Assembly: GCA_023212645.1 (NCBI GenBank)
Contig: JALBYC010000006.1
Span: 372,001-436,000, forward strand
Direction: 5' to 3'
DNA length: 64,000 nt
From: Farysia itapuensis
Taxonomy: Eukaryota; Basidiomycota; Ustilaginomycetes; Ustilaginales; Ustilaginaceae
A program made the translations under genes and the position numbers. The notes under the pieces were generated by a model that was not told the DNA's origin, made no database searches, and saw only the letters and a list, made by a program, of their open reading frames with translations. Positions within the stretch are counted from its first letter, which is position 1. Each line of letters begins with the position of its first letter. Positions 1-9,346 of the stretch are shown in pieces.

Positions 1-449
1 AACGACTGAAATTGATCGGGCAAGGCATACACGTTGGATTGAGGTTGCCCCTGCTGATTGCCATTGACAGCCGTTTCCAGACCAGTTGCGGGGCCTTGAG
101 CGGACGGACCGGCCAATCCGCCCGGTCGTCGAAATGCATACGGCATGTCTGTGAGAGCGAAGAGCTTGTTCAGATGACTCTGAAGGTCCTGAGAGGGATC
201 CATCTTTGGTTTTGGTTTGCCCCCACGTCGTGACACGGTATAGATGCAATCATCGACTCGACCGCGGCCGATACAGGCCGAGCATGGATTGTTGCCGTCA
301 CATCTCGACTTTCGAGACCGACAAAATGTGCAAGCACTCTTTACCGGGGCGGCGATCGGACCCTTTCGATCTCGGTCGTCAGATTTGTGGTTGCGGATGG
401 GGCCTGCGCCATTAGCGCCGCCGTCGAATCCATTTCCGCTAGACGCCAT
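1..449 (-). CDS. Zn(II)2Cys6 fungal transcription factor, N-terminal part (cut by left window edge)
   Basis: The minus-strand frame is open from an ATG at 449 to the window edge (149 codons, no stop). Residues 40-68 form a Zn2Cys6 binuclear cluster with spacing C-x2-C-x6-C-x5-C-x2-C-x8-C (Cys40, 43, 50, 56, 59, 68) and a basic stretch RSRKSR between the second and third cysteines. A lysine/arginine-rich linker follows (RRGGKPKPK), as is usual between cluster and dimerisation region. Family knowledge: such proteins are nuclear DNA-binding regulators that recognise CGG-type half sites. The rest, where a fungal-specific transcription factor domain would be expected, lies outside the window, so the regulated pathway cannot be told. 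It diverges from the coiled-coil gene at 861. The cluster is unambiguous; the name is not. Confidence 0.85.
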   Translation of the reverse strand, partial: MASSGNGFDGGANGAGPIRNHKSDDRDRKGPIAAPVKSACTFCRSRKSRCDGNNPCSACIGRGRVDDCIYTVSRRGGKPKPKMDPSQDLQSHLNKLFALTDMPYAFRRPGGLAGPSAQGPATGLETAVNGNQQGQPQSNVYALPDQFQS

Positions 450-860
450 TTCCGACACGCCCCTTCAAGAATGAAAAGCACGAATAGAGGCTCCGAAGTG
501 TACGGGGCAAAGATGGATGTAGGTCAGGATGACGGGGGGTAAAATCGCGAATGAAGCACATTTCGTTCACGTTATTCATTCACGATTGTGAGGTGATTCA
601 CACGAAATCACGTTCGTGGTTAGTCTCGAAATTCACAGTCACAGCCCACAGGTCTCCAGATTACAGATTTAATGTCGCACGAGAAAAGTGTAAGAGCACG
701 TGATTGCAGTGTTGCTCACCGCGCGCGTTACAAAGTTGTCAATATTTGCCGTTGCTGTTGCTCTTGTGCATACAGCCATACATCAATCGCGTCGACGATA
801 TGGTTTAAAGCAGCGCGTTTTTCACCACTTTGGCGCTTATCTTGTTAATCTGTCATCGTC
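450..860. promoter_or_regulatory. Divergent intergenic region between the Zn2Cys6 regulator and the coiled-coil gene
   Basis: No coding sequence is supported here. The stretch 540-650 is rich in short direct and inverted copies of an ATTCACG / CGTGAAT-like word (for example at 576-585, 595-605 and 606-617), so it can form several weak hairpins. I believe such words are common in Ustilago-type intergenic DNA, but cannot test this here. It should hold the promoters of both flanking genes; no TATA box is obvious. Confidence 0.45.
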
Positions 861-3800
861 ATGGCCGATCGCTTTGCTGCGCTCGCCGGCTTTGACGCTG
901 CCTCCAATTATGACTCCACTATGGAGCAAAGTACTGCCACCGCACTCAAAGACGACCTTCCAGGCCTTGAGACCGTCGCCAGCATCCAGATGGACTTGCC
1001 AACATCCAAGCCTCTAACTGGTACGTTCGGTCGATCCAAGAACAACGAACGCGCGCGAAGAATCACCTCAGGTCCGAACGATCTTCGTCCAAGGGTGCAG
1101 ACACCCCCTCCACAAGAGTCTTCAGCTACCTCCTCTAACAAAGAGAATGCACCAACTCGTTTCGAGGAGCCACCTTCGACGCAGCGCAAACAGGACACGC
1201 ATCGCCGATACAACGTTCGTATAGCTGACGAAGACACACTGGAAGAGCTCGAAGACAGCCTGCAGCGTGCCAATGACAACGAGCTTGAACGAATGCAGCA
1301 AGATCTATCGCAGGGGGTTGACTCGATGCTGAACGCCTCACCCGTGAATGACTCTGGACAATGGGGGTCTCGGGCGATGCGCAGACGTTCCGCAGCCGGT
1401 GTCTCGATGAAGTCGGCACAGGAAAGAATCAACAGCTTAACGCAGGAGCGAGACGAGCTGAAAATTGTCGTTGACCTTCTGCGCGAGAAAGTCAATCCTG
1501 ATGACCGTCTCGCGGAGCTGATCGTGCTCAAGAAGGAGAAGCTCTCCTACACCAACAAGCTGATTGCCCAACAAGCTATGCTGAAGCAACAGGATCGTGC
1601 GATCAAAGTGCTTCAAAAAGAGCAGCAACAGTGGAAAGGCAAGGATCCGGCTCAGTATGAGATCATGCTTAGAGACTTGCAGAACAAGCTTGCAGCCGCC
1701 AATGCTAAGGCTGACGAAAACGAGCAGGAGTGCCGCCGCTTGCAAGACGAGGCCGAAAAGCGTAGAGGTCCCGCGAACGATGAAACGTCTATTGGCAACA
1801 ACACAAAGATTCGGGAGCGTATCGATGCATTGCGCGACGAGCACGAAGATGAGAAATTTGAACTGCGGCAAGAGCGAGACGCTCTTCAACAAGAGCTGCA
1901 AGCAGCTCTGGACACCATAGACCACTTGCAGTCGCGTTCTCCCGGCAATGCATCTACACATCAGCGCACCCTCGACGACCTGCTACAGCAGCTCAACACT
2001 CACAAGACGCACAACGACAAATTGCTGGACAGGCAAACGCAACTTTTAGGTGACCTCGACACGCACAAGCACGAGGCTTATGAGGCTCGCTCCGCTGAAG
2101 AAGCTTTACAGCGTGAGCTCGACGTCGCCAAGCAGAAGCTGGAACATGCCAATATCACGCAAGAAGATGATGCCGTGCAATTTGCACAGGCCGAGCACCG
2201 TGCAGCTGAACGATATCAGGACCAGCTTGATCAGTTGCGGGACGAGCTTGCTTCTGCCCAGTTGCAGATCGACGACAAGGAAGCCGAGCTTGAGAAGCTC
2301 GATGTCGAAATACAGGATCAGCTTGCAAAGGTGACTGACCTCGAACATGAGCTTCGACAAGCAGAAACTTTGTTAGAAGAACAAAAGACGCAGCTCGAAG
2401 CCGTTGAAACGGAGGCAGATGAACTAGATCGCCAAGTGCAAGCTTTTAAAGAAGAAGCCGAGTCGTACAAAGCTGAAGCCGATGAGTTGCAGGCTGTCCT
2501 TGAGGCCAAGGAAATCGATCTCGCAGAGACCAACAAAGAGATGCAAGAGATGTCCAACAGAATGTACAGCCTGGAAGAAGAGCTCGAAGCGAGAGCTGAC
2601 GAGATCAAGCAGCTTGATGAAGAGATTCTCAAGGTCGAAGATGCCCTACATCAAGCAGACGAAAAGCACGAACGCCACACTTCCGTACTCAGGGAGAAGT
2701 TGGCGACAAGCACGGCAGGCTTTGAACAGGTGCAAACTCAGCTAGAAGCAACTGTCAACGAACTCGAAGCTATGCGGGAGGAAGCGGATAACTATGCTCG
2801 CGAGGTTGAGCACTTGACCAACGAGAAGAGTCGTCTCGAGGAGCTCAATGCAAAACTTGATGCTAAGATCTCAGATGTTGTAGAGGACCTCAAAGCAGAA
2901 GAGAAAGCGCTTGATGACGCACAGATTCAATGGGATCGCAAGATTGACGAAACGGAAAGGCGCATGGCACGTCTGGTGCAGGAGAAGCAGGACACCATAG
3001 TTGCTTTGGAGAAGGAGCTCGACAGCATGGACAAGGAGATTGCCACGCGAAAACAAGACGTACAGAATCTTCAGGACGCCTTGAGGGCCAAAGAGAACGA
3101 GTCTTTCCGCATGGGACAAAGCTCGGCGAATGACAAGTACAGTCTCGATCTCGAAATTGATCGGCTGAAGCGGGATCTGGCACGATGCGAAAGCGACCTC
3201 GACCGTGCTCGTAAGGAATTGGAGCGTAAGGACGAGTCTCTGCGGCAGAAGGAAGATGCTCTGCTGAAAATGCAGTCCGACCTGCGCGAGTCCCAGGCCA
3301 AGGTCACGAACATGTCTCAAGCCTGCTCATCACAGCACGTTGAGCGCAAAGACCTTGAATCCGCGAACGGCAGGATTGAACAACTCGAATACGAGCTCAA
3401 TGACGGAGAAAGAACGAACCTGCGATCAGAGCAGGCCACACGAGACGCTCTGACGCAGCGCAACACTCTTTTGCTGACTGTGTACCAACAGATGGGCAAG
3501 ATCCTGGCATCTGCTGGTGATCCGACTTCGACGAGAGCCGATCTGAAGCCGTTTACTAACTTCGAGGTCTTCCACACAAATTTGTTGACGAGATTGCGCA
3601 AGGTCTTCGACTCGCAACTTGGCATAGAGCAAAGGACCAAAGACGTAGAAGCCAAGCTGACCGAGAAGTACACAGCTCTCAAGCGGCAGCAAGACTCTCG
3701 CTTCCGCCAAATCGATCGCTTCGAAGCATCGATCAAGCAAGCAACCGACAAGCAGAGTCAATGGCGACAGCGTCTGGTCAGCAAGCAAAGCGAGCTCGAG

Positions 3801-4214
3801 GCAGTCAAGGCAACCAATGCCGAACTTTTGCAACAAATATCTTCGCTCAAGACTCGTACGTCTCTTTCTAGCCCAGGAGACAACAACAAGCTGACATTAC
3901 TCACGACACGAGCCAACACTGCTGAGCGTCGACTTGCTACAGCCGTCTCACAGGCTACCCAGGCTGAAGATCGTTTAGCGGAAGCCAAAGTCAAGTATGG
4001 GGAGGGCGAGGGCAAGTGGGCGGCCCGAGTCAAAGAGTTGGAGCTTAGATGTAAGGCAGCCGAAGAGCGCGTCAAGCGAGAGCGACAAGGTGCCAAAGAG
4101 CGAGTTGCCGAGCTTGAAGAAATCCGACGCAAGCTCGAGAAAGATCTCAAAGCAGCCACTGAACGCAACAGAGTCGTCGGCGACATCCAGGCCAAGGTTC
4201 GCAACGCAATATAG
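861..4214 (+). CDS. Large coiled-coil protein with a CM1-like (centrosomin N-terminal) motif; candidate microtubule-organising centre component
   Basis: This intronless ORF of 1117 residues begins ATGGCCGATCGC. The first ~150 residues are polar and probably disordered; from about 180 to the end the chain is almost continuous heptad-like coiled coil (very rich in E, K, Q, R, L; few prolines). At residues ~181-210 the text SMKSAQERINSL followed by a Q-E-R-D-E-L-K pattern resembles the CM1/Cnn_1N motif of fungal Pcp1/Spc110, Mto1 and ApsB proteins, which recruits gamma-tubulin complexes to spindle poles or septa. The match is by eye and divergent. The last ~130 residues are strongly basic/acidic alternating helix. 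A structural role at the spindle pole body or cytoplasmic MTOC is inferred; a generic coiled-coil tether is the alternative. Confidence 0.6.
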   Translation: MADRFAALAGFDAASNYDSTMEQSTATALKDDLPGLETVASIQMDLPTSKPLTGTFGRSKNNERARRITSGPNDLRPRVQTPPPQESSATSSNKENAPTRFEEPPSTQRKQDTHRRYNVRIADEDTLEELEDSLQRANDNELERMQQDLSQGVDSMLNASPVNDSGQWGSRAMRRRSAAGVSMKSAQERINSLTQERDELKIVVDLLREKVNPDDRLAELIVLKKEKLSYTNKLIAQQAMLKQQDRAIKVLQKEQQQWKGKDPAQYEIMLRDLQNKLAAANAKADENEQECRRLQDEAEKRRGPANDETSIGNNTKIRERIDALRDEHEDEKFELRQERDALQQELQAALDTIDHLQSRSPGNASTHQRTLDDLLQQLNTHKTHNDKLLDRQTQLLGDLDTHKHEAYEARSAEEALQRELDVAKQKLEHANITQEDDAVQFAQAEHRAAERYQDQLDQLRDELASAQLQIDDKEAELEKLDVEIQDQLAKVTDLEHELRQAETLLEEQKTQLEAVETEADELDRQVQAFKEEAESYKAEADELQAVLEAKEIDLAETNKEMQEMSNRMYSLEEELEARADEIKQLDEEILKVEDALHQADEKHERHTSVLREKLATSTAGFEQVQTQLEATVNELEAMREEADNYAREVEHLTNEKSRLEELNAKLDAKISDVVEDLKAEEKALDDAQIQWDRKIDETERRMARLVQEKQDTIVALEKELDSMDKEIATRKQDVQNLQDALRAKENESFRMGQSSANDKYSLDLEIDRLKRDLARCESDLDRARKELERKDESLRQKEDALLKMQSDLRESQAKVTNMSQACSSQHVERKDLESANGRIEQLEYELNDGERTNLRSEQATRDALTQRNTLLLTVYQQMGKILASAGDPTSTRADLKPFTNFEVFHTNLLTRLRKVFDSQLGIEQRTKDVEAKLTEKYTALKRQQDSRFRQIDRFEASIKQATDKQSQWRQRLVSKQSELEAVKATNAELLQQISSLKTRTSLSSPGDNNKLTLLTTRANTAERRLATAVSQATQAEDRLAEAKVKYGEGEGKWAARVKELELRCKAAEERVKRERQGAKERVAELEEIRRKLEKDLKAATERNRVVGDIQAKVRNAI

Positions 4215-4906
4215 CATTCTCCCTAATTACTGTATCACCACTTGTGTGCGCAAGGCACGCCTCCGTTGTATTTTTAGAGACTCCAAGCTCCAAGCCTAAT
4301 ACCATTGCGCTGTCTGTCACGCAATTCTGAAGAAGATAAGGAACGGCGATAACCGTAGAAGTTGGCCCGTCATTCAGCGGACTCGATTCTTCCGTCCGTC
4401 ACACGAGTGGTCAGACGGTCGGAGGCCGGCTCTGTTTCATGCTAAATGCGAGGGGCCATGCTGTCAAGAGACAGCTGTGACAAGCGGCTCCCATGCACGA
4501 TTGGTCCAAGAATGCCGACCCAGCCCGACCCAGCTGAGTTAGGTTAGTACTTTACGCGCTTCTCGATCTTTCAAGCCTGCATGGGAATTCTGAAATCTTC
4601 ATTTTTCGGGCCTCGGGTCGAACTTCTACTTCCGCCCGCTTGTGCGCTTAGCGATCCGTGCTGCCTCAACAATGGATTTCTTGCCAGCTTGGCAATACAC
4701 TGTCGACGCATCTGCCGTCGAAGCACAGGGTGGTATCCTCAATCAGCCAAAAGAGACACCTGAAGACGCTGGGAGCGGGCGACGGCCATGTACGCCTCGG
4801 GGTTCGGGCAGCCAAAATTCAAGACGCGACGCGAGCTCACGCGTTTGATGTGGACTGTGCATCCTTAGCTCAGCGCAGAACTCTAAACCTGAAAACCTGA
4901 AATTTG

Positions 4907-4938
4907 GCGATGCAATGCATTCCCCCACATTGCATCGC
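4907..4938. repeat. Perfect 11-bp inverted repeat (hairpin) in the long intergenic region
   Basis: The left arm GCGATGCAATG (4907-4917) is exactly complementary to CATTGCATCGC (4928-4938), with a 10-base pyrimidine-rich loop. It may be a protein-binding palindrome or an RNA hairpin. It is followed by further GCATCGC-like words, so the pairing could slip. Confidence 0.6.
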
Positions 4939-5295
4939 ATCGCGGTGCAGCGCGTTGCAACATACACATTACTGCAATTCGAGATCGCAGCTTATCTTTT
5001 TTCCATCATCTCATGCGAGTGCTCTAAGACAATATTCTGCACAATTTAAGGTTGAGCAGATCCAGAAGGTTGTGTCTATTCGATCATCATTTAGGAATAG
5101 ACCGGACGTTGGTAGGAAGCAGGTGAGCGGTCGAGCGATCCACAGTCAGATCGCAAGTTGCAGCTGCTGCAAGCCACTCGCTCATCCTTGGGCTTGCAAG
5201 GAGGCGTACAGCAAAAGTTTGAAGCTTTTTGGAAGGTTTTGCCGGCATTTTAAAAAATAGCAATTGGGCTGCTGCACTTGCGGCTTGAAGAGCGC

Positions 5296-5320
5296 GCTTG
5301 CTTCATGCACGGAAGCAAGC
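5296..5320. repeat. Perfect 9-bp inverted repeat (hairpin)
   Basis: The arms GCTTGCTTC (5296-5304) and GAAGCAAGC (5312-5320) are perfectly complementary, separated by a 7-base loop. It sits about 800 bp upstream of the PHD-finger gene. Function unknown. Confidence 0.55.
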
Positions 5321-5751
5321 CGCTCGCTCGGGTTTTGCATATGGCGAGCAAGACTCGCTTTCATACGGTCACCGAAGAAACGAGTGAGCACGCCCAGATT
5401 CTTCCAGAGCGGAGCGAACCGAGCTGCACTAACGCACAGAAGTGCACGACAAGCGACTTCATTTCTCCCTGACCGGTTCGCCTGCCTGTCAGACCTGGGT
5501 GACTGGTGAATTCCGCAGATTCTGGCACAGAGCGGTCGCCCTAGCCTTACCGCGAAATCGTGTGCAGCGACAGTTGAGCATCTACATTCCGCTCACACTG
5601 CTTTCTGAACGGTGAATTGACCTGCAGTGTTCCTTGCCCTTGATACTGGGGTGCACTAACCTCATACCGCCTCGTCTTACGTTGTCTTTTGTCCACATCT
5701 GACTCCTCAGAGCATCATCGCAATCCCTGGTTCCCCTCTACTCGTCATCTT

Positions 5752-5796
5752 ATGGGCAGTCTCCTTTCCAGCATCGCACTTTGCTTCGACCAATAA
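5752..5796 (+). promoter_or_regulatory. Upstream ORF (14 codons) in the probable leader of the PHD-finger gene
   Basis: ATGGGCAGTCTC... runs 14 codons to TAA at 5794-5796, 330 bases before the main ATG. A second uORF of 9 codons lies at 5998-6027. If the transcript starts upstream of them, both must be passed or translated before the main start. Whether they are in the mRNA is not known from sequence. Confidence 0.35.
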
Positions 5797-6126
5797 CTTT
5801 CTTTGTCGTATACTTCTTCAAAACTCAGGATCGTCTTCTGATAGGCTATCTGTCTGTCTGCCCTCACACGGATCATCCGATCCAATTGCATTGCGCACTT
5901 CTGGCCTTCGAAATTGTGACTTCAGACTCTCTCACGCACGTACAAGCTCATCGGCTGATCCGGTTCGTTTTCTTCGTCACTTTGCAAGCACACCTGCATG
6001 TCACATACCTCTTCATTAACACAATAAGCAGCAAGCCGAAACTGTCTTTGCCTCTTCAAAACCTTCCTTTGTGCACATTTAGCATCTACTCTCTTTGCCT
6101 TCTGCAATCCTCTCTTCGAGGCTGAC

Positions 6127-9100
6127 ATGAAGTCGGCTCTTTCGCCATCTCTCACCAACCTACAAGTTACACCTACTGATGCTGGACATCTGACGGGTGC
6201 ATTCAACTTCACCAAAATGGTTAAGAAGTCTCTTGACACCACTGCTCTCTACACAAATGTTGCTCCCGCCAAGAGCCCCAGTCGTCGCAAGTCCGGCAGG
6301 AGTAGGACGATGAAGAGAATCTCGAGCACTGCCAGCATCATGGACACTGTCATGAATTCCCAAGCCCCGTCGGATCACGATGTGCAAGTAGTACCACATG
6401 TGCCGACAGACGACAACCCTGATCTACCTGCTGCATCAACGAACACCAATATTCTTTTGACCCCGAGGCGAGGTCGAAGACTTGGTCAAGTCGATATGGG
6501 ATGGGGATCGCCCATGTTTGACAATAGTGATGCCCGCATGGTTGTGCCTCACACTCTTCCCAAGGGCAAGCCACGCCAGGGATACGAAAGTATCCATGCC
6601 TCACCCTCCAAGCGCAAAGTTTCTACTGCCTTTGCTTCCGAACTGCAAACGTCGCATCGAAGCTTGGTCGATACAGCTGGCTGGGCCTCGGCTGCGATGC
6701 TGAGCTCAGTGCCTCTAACGGAGCGCGAGCTGATGAGCTCGCCCGGTTTCTCGCCTCGGGACCTCGAGATTCCCAGCCTGATCTCCTCGGGTGAGATCAG
6801 AGATGCCGTTGCTGCTTTTGCCTCTCCTCTTCTGCCACAGGATCCCAAACTTGTACCGATGGACGTTCAAGGCCTAGGTCGGGTCGCTGTCCATCGCGAC
6901 TATGCACAGCAGATCTCCGACCATGGTCCTGTCACTAGCTTAGCACCGCCTCGGCGATCTTCATCTGGCAATTTGTGCCGCGGATCTGACTCCGGTGATT
7001 CTTCCGCTCCCAGCGACGTAGGCTCATCCACCGACCCAACTTCTGTCGGCACACCCTGCCCCGGGATCTCGCCAAGCTTCTCCCTCTCTTCCCACTTCCC
7101 GACATCTGAGCCCTCTTCGCCAGCAAAGCGATCTGACCTGGATTCATCGGGTGATACCACTCTAGACGCCAGAGGATTCTCGGCTTTAAAGCAGACGTTG
7201 GCGACGGCTGAAGTAGCCTCTAAAGCTGAATCTGCTAGTTGGCGACCACGGCTTCGCGGTCACAGGGCCACACACAGCCTCCCAACACTGGATTGGCCGG
7301 ACTCACCTCACGGTCCCTGGTCCGCTGCGGGCAAGCACGTCGTCGACGCAAAACAGAAACGCAAGGAAAATCTGGCACGATGGCTCGAGGTGGACACGGA
7401 GGACGAACTCGAGGCTCAACTAGCGCTCCCGGCATATCAACATCATCCGATGGTTGCTAAAGCTCTCCTCGATCGAGCGCGCAAGCGCGAAGAGTCTGTG
7501 CTGTTTACTGCTGCTCCACCTCCCGCATCTCCTCCCAAGCGTGCCAAACGACTGAGCGCGGTGCCCTCCCCGGTGAAACGACGAGGAAGAAAACCCCGCG
7601 TCTCGGCACCCTCTGTAACATCTACGCGCAAGTCGGTTGCTACCGGCGCGAGTCTAGCTCGTTCTAATGGCTCAGCCATTTTCGGTTGCAAATGCGGTAT
7701 CGAGGATGATGCAATTATCATGGTTCAATGCGATAATTGCAAGCACTGGCTTCATCTGCCGTGTGTCGGCATCAACAATTCCAACGACCTTGACGACGAG
7801 TGGTATTGTGACACGTGTTGCGATGCTGCGATGACAGAGCATCTCTCACCAGCCTCCTCGCTCCCCACATCTTACGTTGACTTCACCACACCAGAGGGGC
7901 TACAAGCGCTGCTGTCTGGCCAAGAGCCTGTCTTCACATTGCCCAGTGGCACTCCCATACACCGTCATGGTTTGGCTGTATCCTCCTCGATCGCACTGGC
8001 TCCTAGCCCTACTCTCATCGCCGTGGGTGACCCCACTGGACGCAGCACAGTCAAGCGACAGGGCCTGGGCCGTTCGCGCGCTGAGCGAGTTGGTTGGAGA
8101 ATCAACGACCCTGGCTCTCCATTGGCCCGGAAGAGCACCACAGGCTCCGCTGGAGTCCGACCCACTGTATCAGAGACACCCACGAAGGTCGATTTCACAG
8201 CACCAAGTGGAAGCTCAAGTCTGCTGGCCGGCTGGGACTCGCTGAGAAGCACCAGTGGCAGCAGTGGCAAAGGCTTGCTGGAACGACCTATGACGCCTTC
8301 ACCGCGTCTCGCCGGCATAAACACGCCTAGTCGTCACACTTCGGGACGTAAAGCAAGTGGAACGTTGTCGCTTGGCTTCATGGACGAAGAAGCTGCGCAT
8401 GCCGACATCTTCTCCACCCCCTCACGCCTGGCCTCTGGCGGAGCTTGGTCTTATCGCGGCGGGCAGCAGCCACATCCAGGCAGTTTGACGCCTTCGCGCT
8501 CCGGCAACCGGCATCAACGAGTGGACTCATTCAGCGGAGGCGTGCTCACACCTGGCCGGGACTTTTTGTCAAGCGCCTTTGCGACTGAGCCTTCGACGAG
8601 CATGCCGAGTCTCATCTACAGCAGTGGCTATGCCGAGGGTCTAGAGGAGCACATTGGTAGCAGCGAGCACTACAGCACCAGCCGAGCATGGCAAATGCAA
8701 TCGCCCACCTCTGCCACTCGCGCTGTCCGAGCCCGCCAGACGTCTGGTTTGGGAACGCCGTGGTCGAGCGCACAACTCAAAACGCCAGAGTTGCAGCCTC
8801 GACAACCCTACACCTCATGCGTCCGGGGACGCTTTGACAGCAGTGATGACGTTCCGCCGTCATCGTCACCGTTCCCGCGCACACCCACTTTTGACTTTGG
8901 CAGCCCGAGATTCATGCAGCGCTACCCTGGCGGAGATGCTCACGAGAGACATCCCAGCCACCTGGGCAACGGCCTGCCTTCTAGCAGCTCCTCAGCACGT
9001 CTGCACAAAGCCATGGCGGGCGAGCCGACTGGCAGACACTCGCACCTCGGCGAGCGTTCCCTTTCTGTCTCATCTGGCAATGGTGCCAGCAAGCATAGAC

Positions 9101-9171
9101 AGGTATCGTCTGAAGTGCCAATGGGACTTGGCATTGGTCTTGACCTAGACGATGTCTTGGACTGGTCTTGA
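6127..9171 (+). CDS. PHD-finger protein, 1014 residues (probable chromatin reader)
   Basis: The ORF is intronless and starts at the first ATG after the pyrimidine-rich leader. One PHD zinc finger lies at residues ~519-566: it opens CKCG, continues with MVQCDNCKHWLHLPCVGI and closes with WYCDTCC, which gives the Cys4-His-Cys3 ligand order and the tryptophan seen in methyl-lysine-reading fingers. The remainder is low-complexity, rich in Ser, Pro, Gly and Thr, with many SP/TP sites and several basic patches (for example KRRGRKPR just before the finger) that could be nuclear signals or AT-hook-like. Family knowledge: fungal PHD proteins of this kind work in Set3/Rpd3- or COMPASS-like complexes; which complex cannot be decided, since no second domain is recognisable. 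The preceding 1.9 kb gap with uORFs suggests regulated expression. Confidence 0.75.
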   Translation: MKSALSPSLTNLQVTPTDAGHLTGAFNFTKMVKKSLDTTALYTNVAPAKSPSRRKSGRSRTMKRISSTASIMDTVMNSQAPSDHDVQVVPHVPTDDNPDLPAASTNTNILLTPRRGRRLGQVDMGWGSPMFDNSDARMVVPHTLPKGKPRQGYESIHASPSKRKVSTAFASELQTSHRSLVDTAGWASAAMLSSVPLTERELMSSPGFSPRDLEIPSLISSGEIRDAVAAFASPLLPQDPKLVPMDVQGLGRVAVHRDYAQQISDHGPVTSLAPPRRSSSGNLCRGSDSGDSSAPSDVGSSTDPTSVGTPCPGISPSFSLSSHFPTSEPSSPAKRSDLDSSGDTTLDARGFSALKQTLATAEVASKAESASWRPRLRGHRATHSLPTLDWPDSPHGPWSAAGKHVVDAKQKRKENLARWLEVDTEDELEAQLALPAYQHHPMVAKALLDRARKREESVLFTAAPPPASPPKRAKRLSAVPSPVKRRGRKPRVSAPSVTSTRKSVATGASLARSNGSAIFGCKCGIEDDAIIMVQCDNCKHWLHLPCVGINNSNDLDDEWYCDTCCDAAMTEHLSPASSLPTSYVDFTTPEGLQALLSGQEPVFTLPSGTPIHRHGLAVSSSIALAPSPTLIAVGDPTGRSTVKRQGLGRSRAERVGWRINDPGSPLARKSTTGSAGVRPTVSETPTKVDFTAPSGSSSLLAGWDSLRSTSGSSGKGLLERPMTPSPRLAGINTPSRHTSGRKASGTLSLGFMDEEAAHADIFSTPSRLASGGAWSYRGGQQPHPGSLTPSRSGNRHQRVDSFSGGVLTPGRDFLSSAFATEPSTSMPSLIYSSGYAEGLEEHIGSSEHYSTSRAWQMQSPTSATRAVRARQTSGLGTPWSSAQLKTPELQPRQPYTSCVRGRFDSSDDVPPSSSPFPRTPTFDFGSPRFMQRYPGGDAHERHPSHLGNGLPSSSSSARLHKAMAGEPTGRHSHLGERSLSVSSGNGASKHRQVSSEVPMGLGIGLDLDDVLDWS

Positions 9172-9346
9172 GCAAGTTGCTCAGCTTCTCCATTCTGCAC
9201 GTGTTCCTGCTTTCCTCTGCATTTCACATTTCACATCCTTTTTGCATCTCATTTTGTTGTCAGTCTTGTTCTTGCTGTTCCCACGTTGTTCTCGAATGTC
9301 AGTACACTTTTCCGTACATGTGTGTCTATCGTGTCTGCGAGGGAAG

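Larger units (their letters stand above)
4215..6126. other. Long (1.9 kb) non-coding interval; likely promoter and long 5' leader of the PHD gene
   Basis: I find no convincing coding ORF, tRNA or rRNA here. The left part holds the 3' end of the coiled-coil gene. The middle carries two perfect inverted repeats (4907-4938 and 5296-5320). The right part, from about 5640 to 6126, is pyrimidine-rich (many CTCT/TTTC runs), which is typical of fungal promoters and 5' leaders, and contains two small upstream ORFs. This length is well above the other gaps in the window and suggests a heavily regulated downstream gene or an unannotated non-coding RNA. Confidence 0.5.

Noticed and set aside
12..474. Overlapping plus-strand ORFs at the left edge
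   Set aside because: They are antisense to the minus-strand Zn2Cys6 frame, which carries a perfect six-cysteine cluster; the plus-strand products resemble nothing.
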